Below, one piece after another: positions 1 to 7,843 of a stretch of 64,000 nucleotides of DNA (position 1 is its first letter; each line of letters begins with the position of its first letter). The DNA lies in contig NZ_JAVSJA010000001.1 of the NCBI RefSeq assembly GCF_032027425.1, positions 4,290,001 through 4,354,000 on the forward strand, given 5' to 3'. Under the pieces are notes generated by a model, which made no database searches, had not been told where the DNA came from, and saw only the letters and a program-made list of their open reading frames with translations. The stretch is from Microcystis wesenbergii NRERC-220. Its GTDB lineage: Bacteria > Cyanobacteriota > Cyanobacteriia > Cyanobacteriales > Microcystaceae. Made by a program: the position numbers and the translations under genes.

Positions 1-165
1 AGCTACTCCTGAACTATTTGACCCAGTTTTAGAATAATTCGATAGGATGCCAGGGATTTTAGTCTCTACTATTCAAAAGTTAAAGTCTTGATTTCTCTTC
101 CTACCCCCTGCCCTGCCTGCTGCCTCTCTCTGTGCGGGGATTTCAGACTTAACGGGAAAAGTAAG

Positions 166-207
166 GTCAGTAGTCAGTAGTCAGTAGTCAGTAGTCAGGA
201 GTCAGGA
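166..207. repeat. Heptamer tandem array (GTCAGTA)n
   Basis: About five imperfect GTCAGTA heptamers run together and end in GTCAGG. The flank that follows (GAGAATTAAGAATGAA) reappears in inverted orientation beside the related array near 34875-34906, so array and flank travel together as one dispersed unit. Cyanobacterial short tandemly repeated repetitive sequences have this 7-bp period. No gene is visible in 1-665 apart from this array and the inverted-repeat element at 395-492. Confidence 0.85.
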
Positions 208-394
208 GAATTAAGAATGAATAATGAGCAATTAAATGCTCTATTTAGGGATTTTAGGCAATTTTATGCCTATTTTTCTCATTTTTGCCCTCTCAAAAAT
301 TAATTATGCAAGAGGTTTAAGGAAAAAAGATTGCAGATGCTCATGACCTCAAAAGAAGAGCAAGCGTTAGCGGAATAGGCCGCTCTTATTGCAA

Positions 395-492
395 TTATAG
401 CGGTTTTCACAGAAGTGAGTCCCGATTGAAACGCTGAAAGGCCTATCTATCAAGGGATTTACTATACCTTATTAGACTGAAAACCGCTATAA
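395..492. repeat. MITE-like element with perfect 15-bp inverted ends
   Basis: The arm TTATAGCGGTTTTCA at 395-409 is matched by its exact reverse complement at 478-492, enclosing about 70 bp of non-coding sequence. A third, slightly different copy of the arm (TTATAGCGTTTTTCAG) follows at about 505-520. The size, the perfect arms and the absence of any reading frame fit a miniature inverted-repeat element or its solo ends. No parental transposase is visible in the window. Confidence 0.65.
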
Positions 493-665
493 CAATATCG
501 GAAGTTATAGCGTTTTTCAGTCTGCTGAGGTACAAAAGTTATGGGTTTTAGGCACTCATGCAAGAGGCACTCATGCAAAAGGGAAGAACGCTAAAACCGA
601 GGGTCTTCACCTGACATTTATGATAAAATCAGGGGACTGACTGACATCTGATTACTGATATAACC

Positions 666-983
666 ATGACGGGTGTGGACTTACAGCAATTATTACTAGA
701 AAAATGGGGTCGTTCCTACGATATCCAGCTGCGACGCATCAAAGATAAGGTTCATGTCCAGATAATGTGGAAATATCTCGAACAAGCCTCTTTTCCTCTC
801 TCCGAGTCTGAATATCTGCAACATCTCAATGCGATCGCTAATTATCTCCACGAATGGGGTGGTGTTAGTCAATTTCAAGCTTTTATCCGCGAAACCCGTG
901 AGCGTCCCCGTCTCGGTAAAGCGGTTAGTTTGCCCCTAGATCTAGGTGAAAGGGCATCGGAATGGCTGATCAGCGATCAGTGA
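666..983 (+). CDS. DUF3067 family protein
   Basis: This is a 105-residue soluble protein with no signal peptide or membrane segment. Its sequence, including the opening LLLEKWGRSYDIQLRR and the YLHEWGG segment, looks like the DUF3067 family, which is found in cyanobacteria and plastid-bearing eukaryotes. The family has no established biochemical function that I know of, so none is assigned. It is a single gene: upstream is repeat-rich spacer, and downstream it converges on the PEP-CTERM gene, with a bidirectional hairpin terminator between them. The ATG at 666 gives the family-typical N-terminus. Confidence 0.75.
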   Translation: MTGVDLQQLLLEKWGRSYDIQLRRIKDKVHVQIMWKYLEQASFPLSESEYLQHLNAIANYLHEWGGVSQFQAFIRETRERPRLGKAVSLPLDLGERASEWLISDQ

Positions 984-1031
984 TCAATTTGAGATCAGGC
1001 AGGGGGGGAGATTCAGATAATCTCTAGCTAC

Positions 1032-1072
1032 AAAAAAAAGGCGCTAAGTCTCACCTTAACGCTTGTTTTTTC
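1032..1072. terminator. Bidirectional hairpin terminator
   Basis: GGCGCTAAG and CTTAACGCT form a stem with a short loop. An A-tract lies on the left and a T-tract on the right, so the hairpin can end transcription from both the DUF3067 gene (+) and the PEP-CTERM gene (-), which converge here. Confidence 0.75.
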
Positions 1073-1094
1073 CATTGTTTTTGAATGACAGCGA

Positions 1095-1748
1095 CTAGCT
1101 CTTGCGACGAGCGAAAGCACCAGCACCAGCAACGGCTAAGATACCGAGAATAGCAGAAGGTTCGGGGACGGCTACAGGGACAGGTACATCGGTTTTTGTG
1201 AGATCTAAAGTATATGTTCCCGTCACGGCCCCGGGAAGACCCACTAATTGGAAGGCGATGGTGAAACCTCCCAGAACATTGAGGACAGAAGGCTCAGTAA
1301 AAGTCGCAGGACCGCTTACAGTATAAACAGTCTGGAAAAGACCAGCGCCAATAGATACGTTTGTGCCGATAGCACTGGTAGGAGTGACATTAGCGGTTAC
1401 AAGACCAGGACCGGTCGTTATGGTAGTAAAACCAGGTGCAGGATCAGGAGGGGGAGAAAAGATGAATGCCCCTCCAGAACCAGTGCCGTTTAATGTAAAA
1501 GGGCCAGGAAGGGTAACGTTAGCAGCTGTCACCCCCGTAAATTGACCAGTCCCGCCTGTTACGCTGGTGACGCTTGTGGGAGTAAGGACTGGGTTCAAGG
1601 TTCCCCACGGACTGATGGTTGCATCCCCGGTGATGGTTAAAGTGCTTAAAGTAACCGCCTGAGCAGCGCCGGCAAAGCTGAAAGCGGCAACACTGCCAGC
1701 GATGGCAAGAGCACCGGTGGTTAGTTGTCTAGAGATGTTTGCAATCAT
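1095..1748 (-). CDS. PEP-CTERM sorting domain protein
   Basis: This is a 217-residue exported protein. Residues 1-31 form a signal peptide ending in AQA. A Thr/Gly/Pro-rich, low-charge body of about 160 residues follows. The C-terminus has the PEP-CTERM pattern: VPEPSAILG, a hydrophobic helix, then the basic tail ARRKS. In bacteria with the exosortase system this tail is known to be recognised and cleaved, delivering proteins to the surface or extracellular matrix. No exosortase gene is in the window. The body has no recognisable enzymatic motif; a structural, surface or matrix role is an inference from composition. The gene stands alone and ends at the hairpin at 1032-1072. Confidence 0.85.
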   Translation of the reverse strand: MIANISRQLTTGALAIAGSVAAFSFAGAAQAVTLSTLTITGDATISPWGTLNPVLTPTSVTSVTGGTGQFTGVTAANVTLPGPFTLNGTGSGGAFIFSPPPDPAPGFTTITTGPGLVTANVTPTSAIGTNVSIGAGLFQTVYTVSGPATFTEPSVLNVLGGFTIAFQLVGLPGAVTGTYTLDLTKTDVPVPVAVPEPSAILGILAVAGAGAFARRKS

Positions 1749-1913
1749 TTCGGGTTGTAGTTTATTTTTTAGTGCGAAGCACGAAGAATTGTTCTATACC
1801 TCTACATAATTTATAACTTCAGCTAGCTCAAAATATTCTAAAGATTTTATAAAAATTGATCGATACAGATTTTCTGATAAAAATGCTCAAGACTGTTCTC
1901 CATTCCCCCTTCC

Positions 1914-3182
1914 GGGAGCATCTCACTTGTGCAGCAAGTATTAATGCTTATGTCAGTCAAAAACTAGAAAATATTGAACTTGATCAAAAAGAGAAATGGG
2001 ATGATAATAGTTATCACTTACGATTCAGAATCTATCTCGATGGCAGGAACAATCCAATGGGATCAGAGTTATCAGAAAATGAAAAAAGAATTCAAGAGTT
2101 ATCCCGAGAGTTAGGAGCGTGTCTCTAGGAGCAATCCCAAATTAAGAAATTTAATAACTTGGGAGAAATAGAGGAGACTGTCAGAGATTTAATGATTCAG
2201 TCTGTTAACCTAGGAATTGGTATTTTTTTATCAAAACAATTCCAGAAGAAACCGCTGGTCGGACGAGAAAAGTTAAAAGTATTTTGGGTGAATTACCAAT
2301 TACAGAAAAACAAGTAAATAAGTTAAAATTAAAGCCGAGAACTCAGATGATTAATATTTTAGAGAAAAACTGCTTGCTCTTAAGTGGTGATGAATAGAGA
2401 TGAAAAATCGGCGAAGAAAGTCGAATCATTAACAGGCATTGCTGTTTCACACAGTCCACAAAAACGCCTTGTTTATCGCTACCATTTTGAAGAATTACCA
2501 TCTAACACAGAAGTGGAGGAAATGAGTATAGACGGGGGTAAGGTACGACTGAGAACGCCCAAGGGAAAAGCCTTAATTTGGCGTGATTATAAAGGGGTGA
2601 GTTTCCCTAAATTGGGAGTGGCTGCCTTTTTTCAGGATAACTCAGGCTGATTAGATTTGGTTAATTCTCAACATCTAGCCAAACATGAAAGTTTGTTGAG
2701 GAGATGGACATGATGGTATCTGGAATTTATTCCGTGAAATCCGCGAGGAACAGGAAAGGATTGAAATTTTGGACTGGTATCATTTAATCGAAAACCTCTA
2801 TAAAGTTGGCGGTTCATTCCAGCGAATTGAGGAGGTAAAATGTTTTCTCAAAGAAGGGTGAAGTGGATGCTGCTATCTCTTGTTTTGAAGGATGGTCAGA
2901 GCCTCAAGTTGAGAATTTTATTACTTATTTGAACAAGCATAAACATCGAATTGTCAATTATGGTTATTTTCAAGAAGAGGGGATTTCCATTGGTTCTGGC
3001 TCCGGGTCATCTCAAGTGAAACAAATTGGTTTTCGTGTTAAAATTGCCGGTGCAAGTTGGAATTCAGGCAATGTACCGCAAGTCCTTCGTCCTCGCTGTG
3101 CCTATCTGAATGGTTCTCTTTTTTAACTTTTTTCTTGACCTCACCTTTGCATTTATGCTTATGGCAAAGGTGAGATGCTCCC
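1914..3182 (+). mobile_element. Degenerate ISKra4-family element with intact ends
   Basis: The 13-bp terminal inverted repeats GGGAGCATCTCAC (1914-1926) and their exact complement (3170-3182) enclose about 1.27 kb. The flanking 9-mers CCCCCTTCC (1905-1913) and CTCCCTTCC (3183-3191) differ at one base and may be a mutated target duplication, though this C-rich context makes chance agreement possible. Inside is a broken ISKra4-type transposase. The intact ends mean it could still be moved in trans by an active relative. Confidence 0.8.
2057..3126 (+). pseudogene. ISKra4-family transposase, broken
   Basis: Translation in changing frames gives ISKra4 transposase pieces in order: an N-terminal SENEKRIQELSREL segment, an in-frame TAG at about 2126-2128, then EIEETVRDLMIQ, the catalytic-core segment MSIDGGKVRLRT (about 2524-2560), another stop near 2648, and the C-terminal HRIVNYGYFQEE to CAYLNGSLF block ending at 3126. 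The same landmarks occur in the copy at 10865-14578 (SLDGGKVRLRT, HRIVNYNYYQQEE, CAYLNNSL). With several stops and frameshifts it cannot make a full transposase. Short open stretches inside it, such as 2384-2650 and 2863-3126, are fragments and not genes. Confidence 0.85.
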
Positions 3183-3227
3183 CTCCCTTCCCCCTTCTCC
3201 CATTCCCCCACTTCCCCACTTCCCCCC

Positions 3228-3410
3228 GCAACGGCTCGACTGAGCATCGCGGCGGTTCGACAAGCGGTTCGGACCTCGGCATGAGACTTCGGCGTGAGCT
3301 TTTGTCGAACGCTCGGTCGAACGCTGATCTCACCGTCGAAGCCTCACCGTCCGCTCGACTGAGCTTCGCCGAACGTCCGAACGTCGCGCACGAAGTGGTC
3401 TCCCCATACC
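3228..3410. repeat. GC-rich palindromic repeat cluster
   Basis: This stretch is much richer in G and C than its surroundings. It is built from short iterated words such as GCTCGACTGAGC, GTTCGAC/GTCGAAC, CTTCGGC and TGAGCTT. Related words occur at the TnpB 3' end (51880-51925), near 6400 and inside the Tn5-like remnant near 7580. No gene is supported here. It looks like a mosaic of small mobile palindromes. Confidence 0.6.
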
Positions 3411-3521
3411 TTTGAAACAGGATTTAGTATTACCGGTAACAGCAGCTACCCAGTTTTTTTTGGTATTTGTTATGCTGATTGTTAACAATTTGTAATCTTT
3501 GGGAAAGTTCCTCAATACTGC

Positions 3522-4205
3522 ATGGTCGTTTCTGCTACAATTCCCCCCCTGGCTCAAGATACCCTCGCCCTGAAAGCGGTGTGGGCAAATATTGGCTATG
3601 ATAGTTGTCCCCACCATTACAATTTCCATCTTCACACCCATTGTTCCGATGGTCAAATGAGTCCCCAAGACTTGATGAGGCAAGCGTTAGATATCGGACT
3701 AAAAGGATTAGCAATTACCGATCATCACTCGATCAAAGGTTATCAGCAAGCCCAAATTTGGCTAGAAAATCAGCATTTAAAGGGTTCTCTACCCCATCTA
3801 TGGACAGGGGTAGAAATTACGGCGAATCTCTTAGAGACAGAAGTGCATATTCTTGGCTATGGTTTCGATCCCGCTCATACCGTCTTGACTCCCTATCTGC
3901 AAAGAGCCAAACCAGAAGGGGATTTCGCTTTGGCCTCTAGAGTCATTAACAGTTTACAGCAAGCGGGGGCTTTAGTGGTTCTGGCTCATCCCTTTCGTTA
4001 CCATCGCCCCGCGGCCGATTTAGTGGCGGCGGCGGTAGAATTGGGTATTGATGGTATTGAGGCCTTTTATGCCTACGGCAATCCCAAACCCTGGCTACCG
4101 AGTCAACGGGAAACCGAACAAGCTCTCGCTCTTAGTCGTCAATATCAATTATTCGCCACCTGTAGCACCGATTCCCACGGTAAATCTTTATTACAGCGCA
4201 TTTAG
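3522..4205 (+). CDS. PHP-domain metal-dependent phosphoesterase
   Basis: This 227-residue cytosolic protein carries the PHP motifs in order: HLHTHCSDG (metal ligands), AITDHHS, a GVEI glutamate, an LAHP histidine and the terminal TDSHG. In the wider family the PHP fold binds two or three metal ions and hydrolyses phosphoesters; members of this size include nucleoside 3',5'-bisphosphate phosphatases and RNase AM-like enzymes. The exact substrate cannot be read from the sequence. It is a standalone gene followed by a hairpin and T-tract at 4246-4280. The ATG at 3522 is used; the first conserved segment begins about 30 residues in. Confidence 0.85.
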   Translation: MVVSATIPPLAQDTLALKAVWANIGYDSCPHHYNFHLHTHCSDGQMSPQDLMRQALDIGLKGLAITDHHSIKGYQQAQIWLENQHLKGSLPHLWTGVEITANLLETEVHILGYGFDPAHTVLTPYLQRAKPEGDFALASRVINSLQQAGALVVLAHPFRYHRPAADLVAAAVELGIDGIEAFYAYGNPKPWLPSQRETEQALALSRQYQLFATCSTDSHGKSLLQRI

Positions 4206-4245
4206 CCTGATCCCGGGATTAACTGTAAAATACCTAAATTGACTA

Positions 4246-4280
4246 AACTCGATCCCTGTTCGATCGAGTCTTGGTTTTTT
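4246..4280 (+). terminator. Rho-independent terminator of the PHP gene
   Basis: An ACTCGATC / GATCGAGT stem with a short loop is followed by TTGGTTTTTT. It lies about 40 bp after the stop codon of the PHP gene. Confidence 0.75.
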
Positions 4281-4370
4281 ATGCCCGTTGATCAGTGATC
4301 AGTAACCAGTGAAAGAGCCTAAATTTATTGAAAATTGAAAACCTAAACCTGATAACTTAAAACTTAAACC

Positions 4371-4415
4371 TGATCACTGATAACTGATAACTGATAACTG
4401 ATAACTGATAACTGA
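4371..4415. repeat. Heptamer tandem array (GATAACT)n
   Basis: Five or six tandem GATAACT heptamers end about 12 bp before the ndhF start codon. The same heptamer, or its complement AGTTATC, forms the arrays upstream of larB (56170-56250), upstream of dapA (59365-59397) and inside the repeat near 62664-62701. Confidence 0.85.
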
Positions 4416-4427
4416 ATAACCCCCTGA

Positions 4428-6326
4428 ATGAAAGATTTATTCCTTTACACTTGCTGGTTAATTCCCATTTATGGCTTAATTGGTTCGATTTTAACCCTAC
4501 CTTGGTCTTTAGGCATTATTAGTCGCACCGGTCCGCGGCCGGCGGCTTATATTAACCTATTGATGACCGTCTTAGGGTTAATACACGGAACGATCGCTTT
4601 TAATCAAATTTGGCATCGAGAGACGATTAAACTAGCTTTTGAATGGGTAAAAGTGGCCGATCTTAGTTTATCCCTTTCGATCGAACTTTCTCCCGTCAGT
4701 TTAGGGACGCTGGAAGTGATTACCCTCATCAGTCTCTTGGCCCAAATCTATGCCCTTGGCTACATGGAAAAGGATTGGTCTTTGGCGAGATTTTATGGCT
4801 TAATGGGCTTTTTTGAGGCAGCTTTAGGGGGAATTGCCCTGAGTGACTCCCTACTATTCAGTTACGCTTTCCTAGAGATGTTAACGGTCTCTACCTATCT
4901 CCTCGTCGGTTTTTGGTATGCCCAACCTTTGGTAGTAACCGCGGCGCGAGATGCCTTTTTAACCAAGCGCGTCGGCGATATTATTTTATTGATGGGTTTG
5001 GTGGCCCTGTCCAGTTACGGAGAAGGATTGAGTTTTTCTCAGTTAGAAAATTGGGCAGTAAATAACCCTGTAGGACCTCTAACGGCGACTTTGTTAGGAT
5101 TAGCCCTTATTGCCGGTCCAACGGGTAAATGCGCCCAATTTCCCCTGAATTTGTGGCTAGATGAGGCGATGGAGGGACCAAATCCAGCCGGAATCATGCG
5201 GAATTCGATCGTGGTTTCGGCGGGGGCCTATGTTTTAATTAAGCTGCAGCCAGTGTTTACCCTATCTCCGATCGCTGCTGATGTTTTAATAGTTTTGGGG
5301 ACAATGACGGCAATTGGGACTTCTCTGATGGCCCTGTCCCAAATTGATATTAAACGGGTTTTGTGCCACTCCACCAGTGCCTATCTCGGTTTAGTCTTTG
5401 TGGCGGTGGGATTAGGTCATGTGGATATCGCTTTACTAATTTTATTCTCCCATGCGGTCGCAAAAGCTTTATTGTTTATGAGCGCAGGAGCATTAATTCT
5501 CACCACCAGTAACCAAAATATCACGGAAATGGGGGGAATTTGGGCAAGAATGCCGGCTACAACCATGGCTTTTTTAGGAGGTTCCGCGGGGATGACGGTT
5601 TTAATGCCCCTAGGGATGTTTTGGACGTTAAAACGGTGGTTAAGTGGCGAATGGGCGATTCCTTGGTGGTTATTAGCGGTTTTAATCTTTGTTAATTGTC
5701 TTAGCATCGTCAATCTTACTCGGGTCTTTCGTTTAGTCTTTTTGGGACAAACCCAAAGTAAAACCCATCGCACCCCGGAAGTGGCTTGGCCGATGGCTTT
5801 GCCCATGGTAGCATTGATTTTAATCGTTTTATTAGCCCCGATTATTCCCCTACGTTGGGATTTTTGGCTATCTTTCACCAATCCTCTCCTTAATAACCAG
5901 AGTTTCACTATTGTCTGGGGTTTTCCCTTACTGATAGCCTCTGGGGTAATTGCCCTAGTTATCGGCTCAATGGTAGAGTTAAGACGAGCTTGGGCGAGAC
6001 CAACTGGGTTAATCCTGCGATTCCTGCAAGATTTGTTCGCTTATGACTTCTATCTCGATCGCATCTATCAGTTTACCGTGGTTTTAGCGGTGGGAAGCTT
6101 GTCAAAAATTACCGCTTGGCTCGATCGTTATATTATTGATGGTCTGGTTAATTTAGTCAGTTTAGCGACGATTTTTAGCGGCAGTGCCTTAAAGTATAAT
6201 GTTTCTGGTCAATCACAATTTTATGTCTTGACTATTCTATTCGGAATAGGGGGATTAATTTGGCTCTTATTAAACGGTCAATGGTCACTGATAACTGATT
6301 ATTGGTCATCCCTGTTAACTCATTGA
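4428..6326 (+). CDS. ndhF: NAD(P)H-quinone oxidoreductase subunit 5 (NdhF, CO2-uptake type)
   Basis: This 632-residue integral membrane protein has about 15 hydrophobic segments and the proton-pumping antiporter fold of complex I subunit 5. Conserved landmarks are EMLTVSTYLLVGFWYAQP, RDAFLTKRVGDI, the charged helix LWLDEAMEGPNPAG, the KRVLCHSTSAYLGL segment and a histidine-lysine pair in LFSHAVAKALLFM. NdhF belongs to the thylakoid NDH-1 complex. The lack of ndhD or cup genes beside it and its overall sequence suggest the NdhF3/NdhF4 class used in CO2-hydrating NDH-1 complexes rather than the respiratory NdhF1; which of the two cannot be settled here. It is monocistronic. A heptamer array lies directly upstream, and no strong ribosome binding site is visible before the ATG. 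Confidence 0.88.
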   Translation: MKDLFLYTCWLIPIYGLIGSILTLPWSLGIISRTGPRPAAYINLLMTVLGLIHGTIAFNQIWHRETIKLAFEWVKVADLSLSLSIELSPVSLGTLEVITLISLLAQIYALGYMEKDWSLARFYGLMGFFEAALGGIALSDSLLFSYAFLEMLTVSTYLLVGFWYAQPLVVTAARDAFLTKRVGDIILLMGLVALSSYGEGLSFSQLENWAVNNPVGPLTATLLGLALIAGPTGKCAQFPLNLWLDEAMEGPNPAGIMRNSIVVSAGAYVLIKLQPVFTLSPIAADVLIVLGTMTAIGTSLMALSQIDIKRVLCHSTSAYLGLVFVAVGLGHVDIALLILFSHAVAKALLFMSAGALILTTSNQNITEMGGIWARMPATTMAFLGGSAGMTVLMPLGMFWTLKRWLSGEWAIPWWLLAVLIFVNCLSIVNLTRVFRLVFLGQTQSKTHRTPEVAWPMALPMVALILIVLLAPIIPLRWDFWLSFTNPLLNNQSFTIVWGFPLLIASGVIALVIGSMVELRRAWARPTGLILRFLQDLFAYDFYLDRIYQFTVVLAVGSLSKITAWLDRYIIDGLVNLVSLATIFSGSALKYNVSGQSQFYVLTILFGIGGLIWLLLNGQWSLITDYWSSLLTH

Positions 6327-6447
6327 ACCTCTGTGTATCGGTCCCTAGTCTCGCGGGTGCGGACTAGGGGAGGGCAAAAATCTCCACACTTCGACACGGC
6401 TCAGTGACCTCTCGGTCTATTTGTGTTATAATGGGTTGGTCAAAAAT

Positions 6448-6519
6448 GCTGGTGTAGCTCAGTGGTAGAGCAGCTGATTTGTAATCAGCCGGTCGCGGGT
6501 TCAAATCCCATCACCAGCT
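6448..6519 (+). tRNA. tRNA-Thr (anticodon UGU)
   Basis: The acceptor strand GCTGGTG pairs with CACCAGC and is followed by discriminator T. The D-arm is AGCTCAGTGGTAGAGC, the anticodon stem GCTGA/TCAGC holds loop TTTGTAA with anticodon TGT, and the T-arm contains GGTTCAAATCC. No CCA is encoded. It is 72 nt and complete. It sits between ndhF and the IS cluster. Confidence 0.95.
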
Positions 6520-6563
6520 TGTGGGAAAACTAACTGTTTTCATTCCCTACAAGGCTTTATGGC

Positions 6564-6605
6564 TAAGCTAAGACGCATTTTAACTGCCTATCCTTAGATT
6601 AGCTG
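6564..6605 (-). repeat. 42-bp dispersed repeat, copy 1
   Basis: The reverse complement of this stretch matches 47179-47220 at 40 of 42 positions (core AGCTAATCTAAGGATAGGC). Both copies are intergenic and no reading frame is conserved. Copy 1 lies 45 bp after tRNA-Thr and just before an unusual C-rich tract (6611-6634). Confidence 0.75.
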
Positions 6606-6713
6606 AATTTCCCCCACCCCCCCCACCCCCCCCCGACATCGCTATCCATTAGTCACATCTTTCTTAACATAAAATTTGACAAACAGAGAAAAGTGTGCAA
6701 GATGGCTCAAGGG

Positions 6714-7470
6714 GGCGTTGCTGAATTAAGCTATGAATCAGTAAGGAATAGGCACTTCTTGAAACTTCAGATAATGAATTAATAAACGAATAGAGTATCC
6801 TAACATTTCTGTAGACTTAGAATAGCAGAGTGTTTGGCGATGCAATCGGGCTAGATAATGTCTTAAACGTGTGTTCTCACCCTCTACTCTGGTCATATAA
6901 GTCTTACTAATTATATGGTCGCCCTCTGCTATAAAACATGGATAAACTGACCATCCATCACTCACATAAAAATAGCATCCCCAAGACTTAACTAATTCCC
7001 ATAATGGGCGAAACGTTTCGCTACTATGGTCTCCGATTACCCAACCTAAAATTCCTTTTTTAAAGTGGTCAACGGCTGTCCACACCCAGATTTTGTTTTT
7101 TTTGAGCCAACAAAGGTTTCCAATTCATCCAGTTCCCCTACTTCAGGAATTGTTTCTGGGTCATAGGCGACTGGCAATAATTCTCCCACAGATTTTACCC
7201 AATTAATTACGGTCGTATGATGAACTCCCTTTAGCCTTTCTATTCCTCTAAATCCCATCCCATTAACATAGGCAGTTAGGCATTCTCGCTTCGTTTTTTC
7301 GTCATAGCCTTTCTGTTTTTCATAGTTATCAATAAATTGACGGCCACAGGTTACACAAATAGGATTTTGTTTACCTTGTTTATTGATGCCATTTTTACGG
7401 ATATGGGTAGATTTACATTCAGGGCATTGCATTTTGATTTCCTCCATTCATATCTCTATTATGCAACGCC
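6714..7470 (-). mobile_element. IS1-family insertion sequence
   Basis: The ends GGCGTTGCTGAATTAAG (6714 on) and, read inward from 7470, GGCGTTGCATAATAGAG are imperfect inverted repeats around an IS1-type transposase. AAGGG occurs on both outer flanks and may be a short target duplication; the family norm is 8-9 bp, so the boundary is not certain. The element lies just 3' of the Tn5-like transposase remnant, probably inside that older element. Confidence 0.8.
6738..7447 (-). CDS. IS1-family transposase (two frames joined by a -1 shift)
   Basis: The first frame (7447 down to about 7085) has a zinc-ribbon start with CPECKS and CVTCGRQF, a helix-turn-helix region and a DELETFVGSKK segment. The second frame (down to 6738) continues with WTAVDHF, GDHSSETF and the C-terminal RVEGENTRLRHYLARLHR block of IS1-type DDE enzymes. 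The frames meet at eight adenines followed by C on the coding strand. Reading this run with a -1 shift restores GSKKNKIWVWTAV. IS1 itself uses an A-rich programmed frameshift, so this may be a normal regulated fusion rather than damage; a single-base loss in the A-run is the alternative. Confidence 0.8.
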
Positions 7471-7843
7471 AAGGGAGTTCTATGGGGGACTAATTTGATG
7501 AGATAGTTTCCAAGTCTGGCTGATATCATGTAACCTTCGCAGTCCCAACCAAATAGTTTTAACACCAGGTTCACCGTTGACCCTGAGAGAAGCCGAAGGG
7601 GCACCTTTTCTACCTAAAAACCCCCCAAGAGAAGCAATCATTCTGACCGCTTCTCGAAAGGAGGGCGGCTTTTCAGGTGGCGGACTCTTTTTATGAATAG
7701 TGGCACACAAAGATTGCCATTCATGTTCTTCCAAAAAACTTTCACAACTCTCCTCTCCGTGTAAGCGTGCTTGATAGGTTAACCAGAGTAATCTCCAAGC
7801 TACAATTGAATAGGTAGCTAAGGCCATCTCAATTCTCCTACCC

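Noticed and set aside
1856-2128. 90-residue open frame starting before the ISKra4 left end
   Set aside because: It begins outside the element at 1856, crosses the GGGAGCATCTCAC end at 1914, and runs into the broken transposase, ending at its premature TAG. It is a chance fusion, not a gene.
3064-3415. Several overlapping frames in the GC-rich repeat cluster on both strands
   Set aside because: Arg/Ser-rich translations of palindromic repeat sequence with no conserved features.
5417-5908. 163-residue frame antisense to ndhF
   Set aside because: It lies fully inside ndhF on the other strand and is a typical shadow frame.
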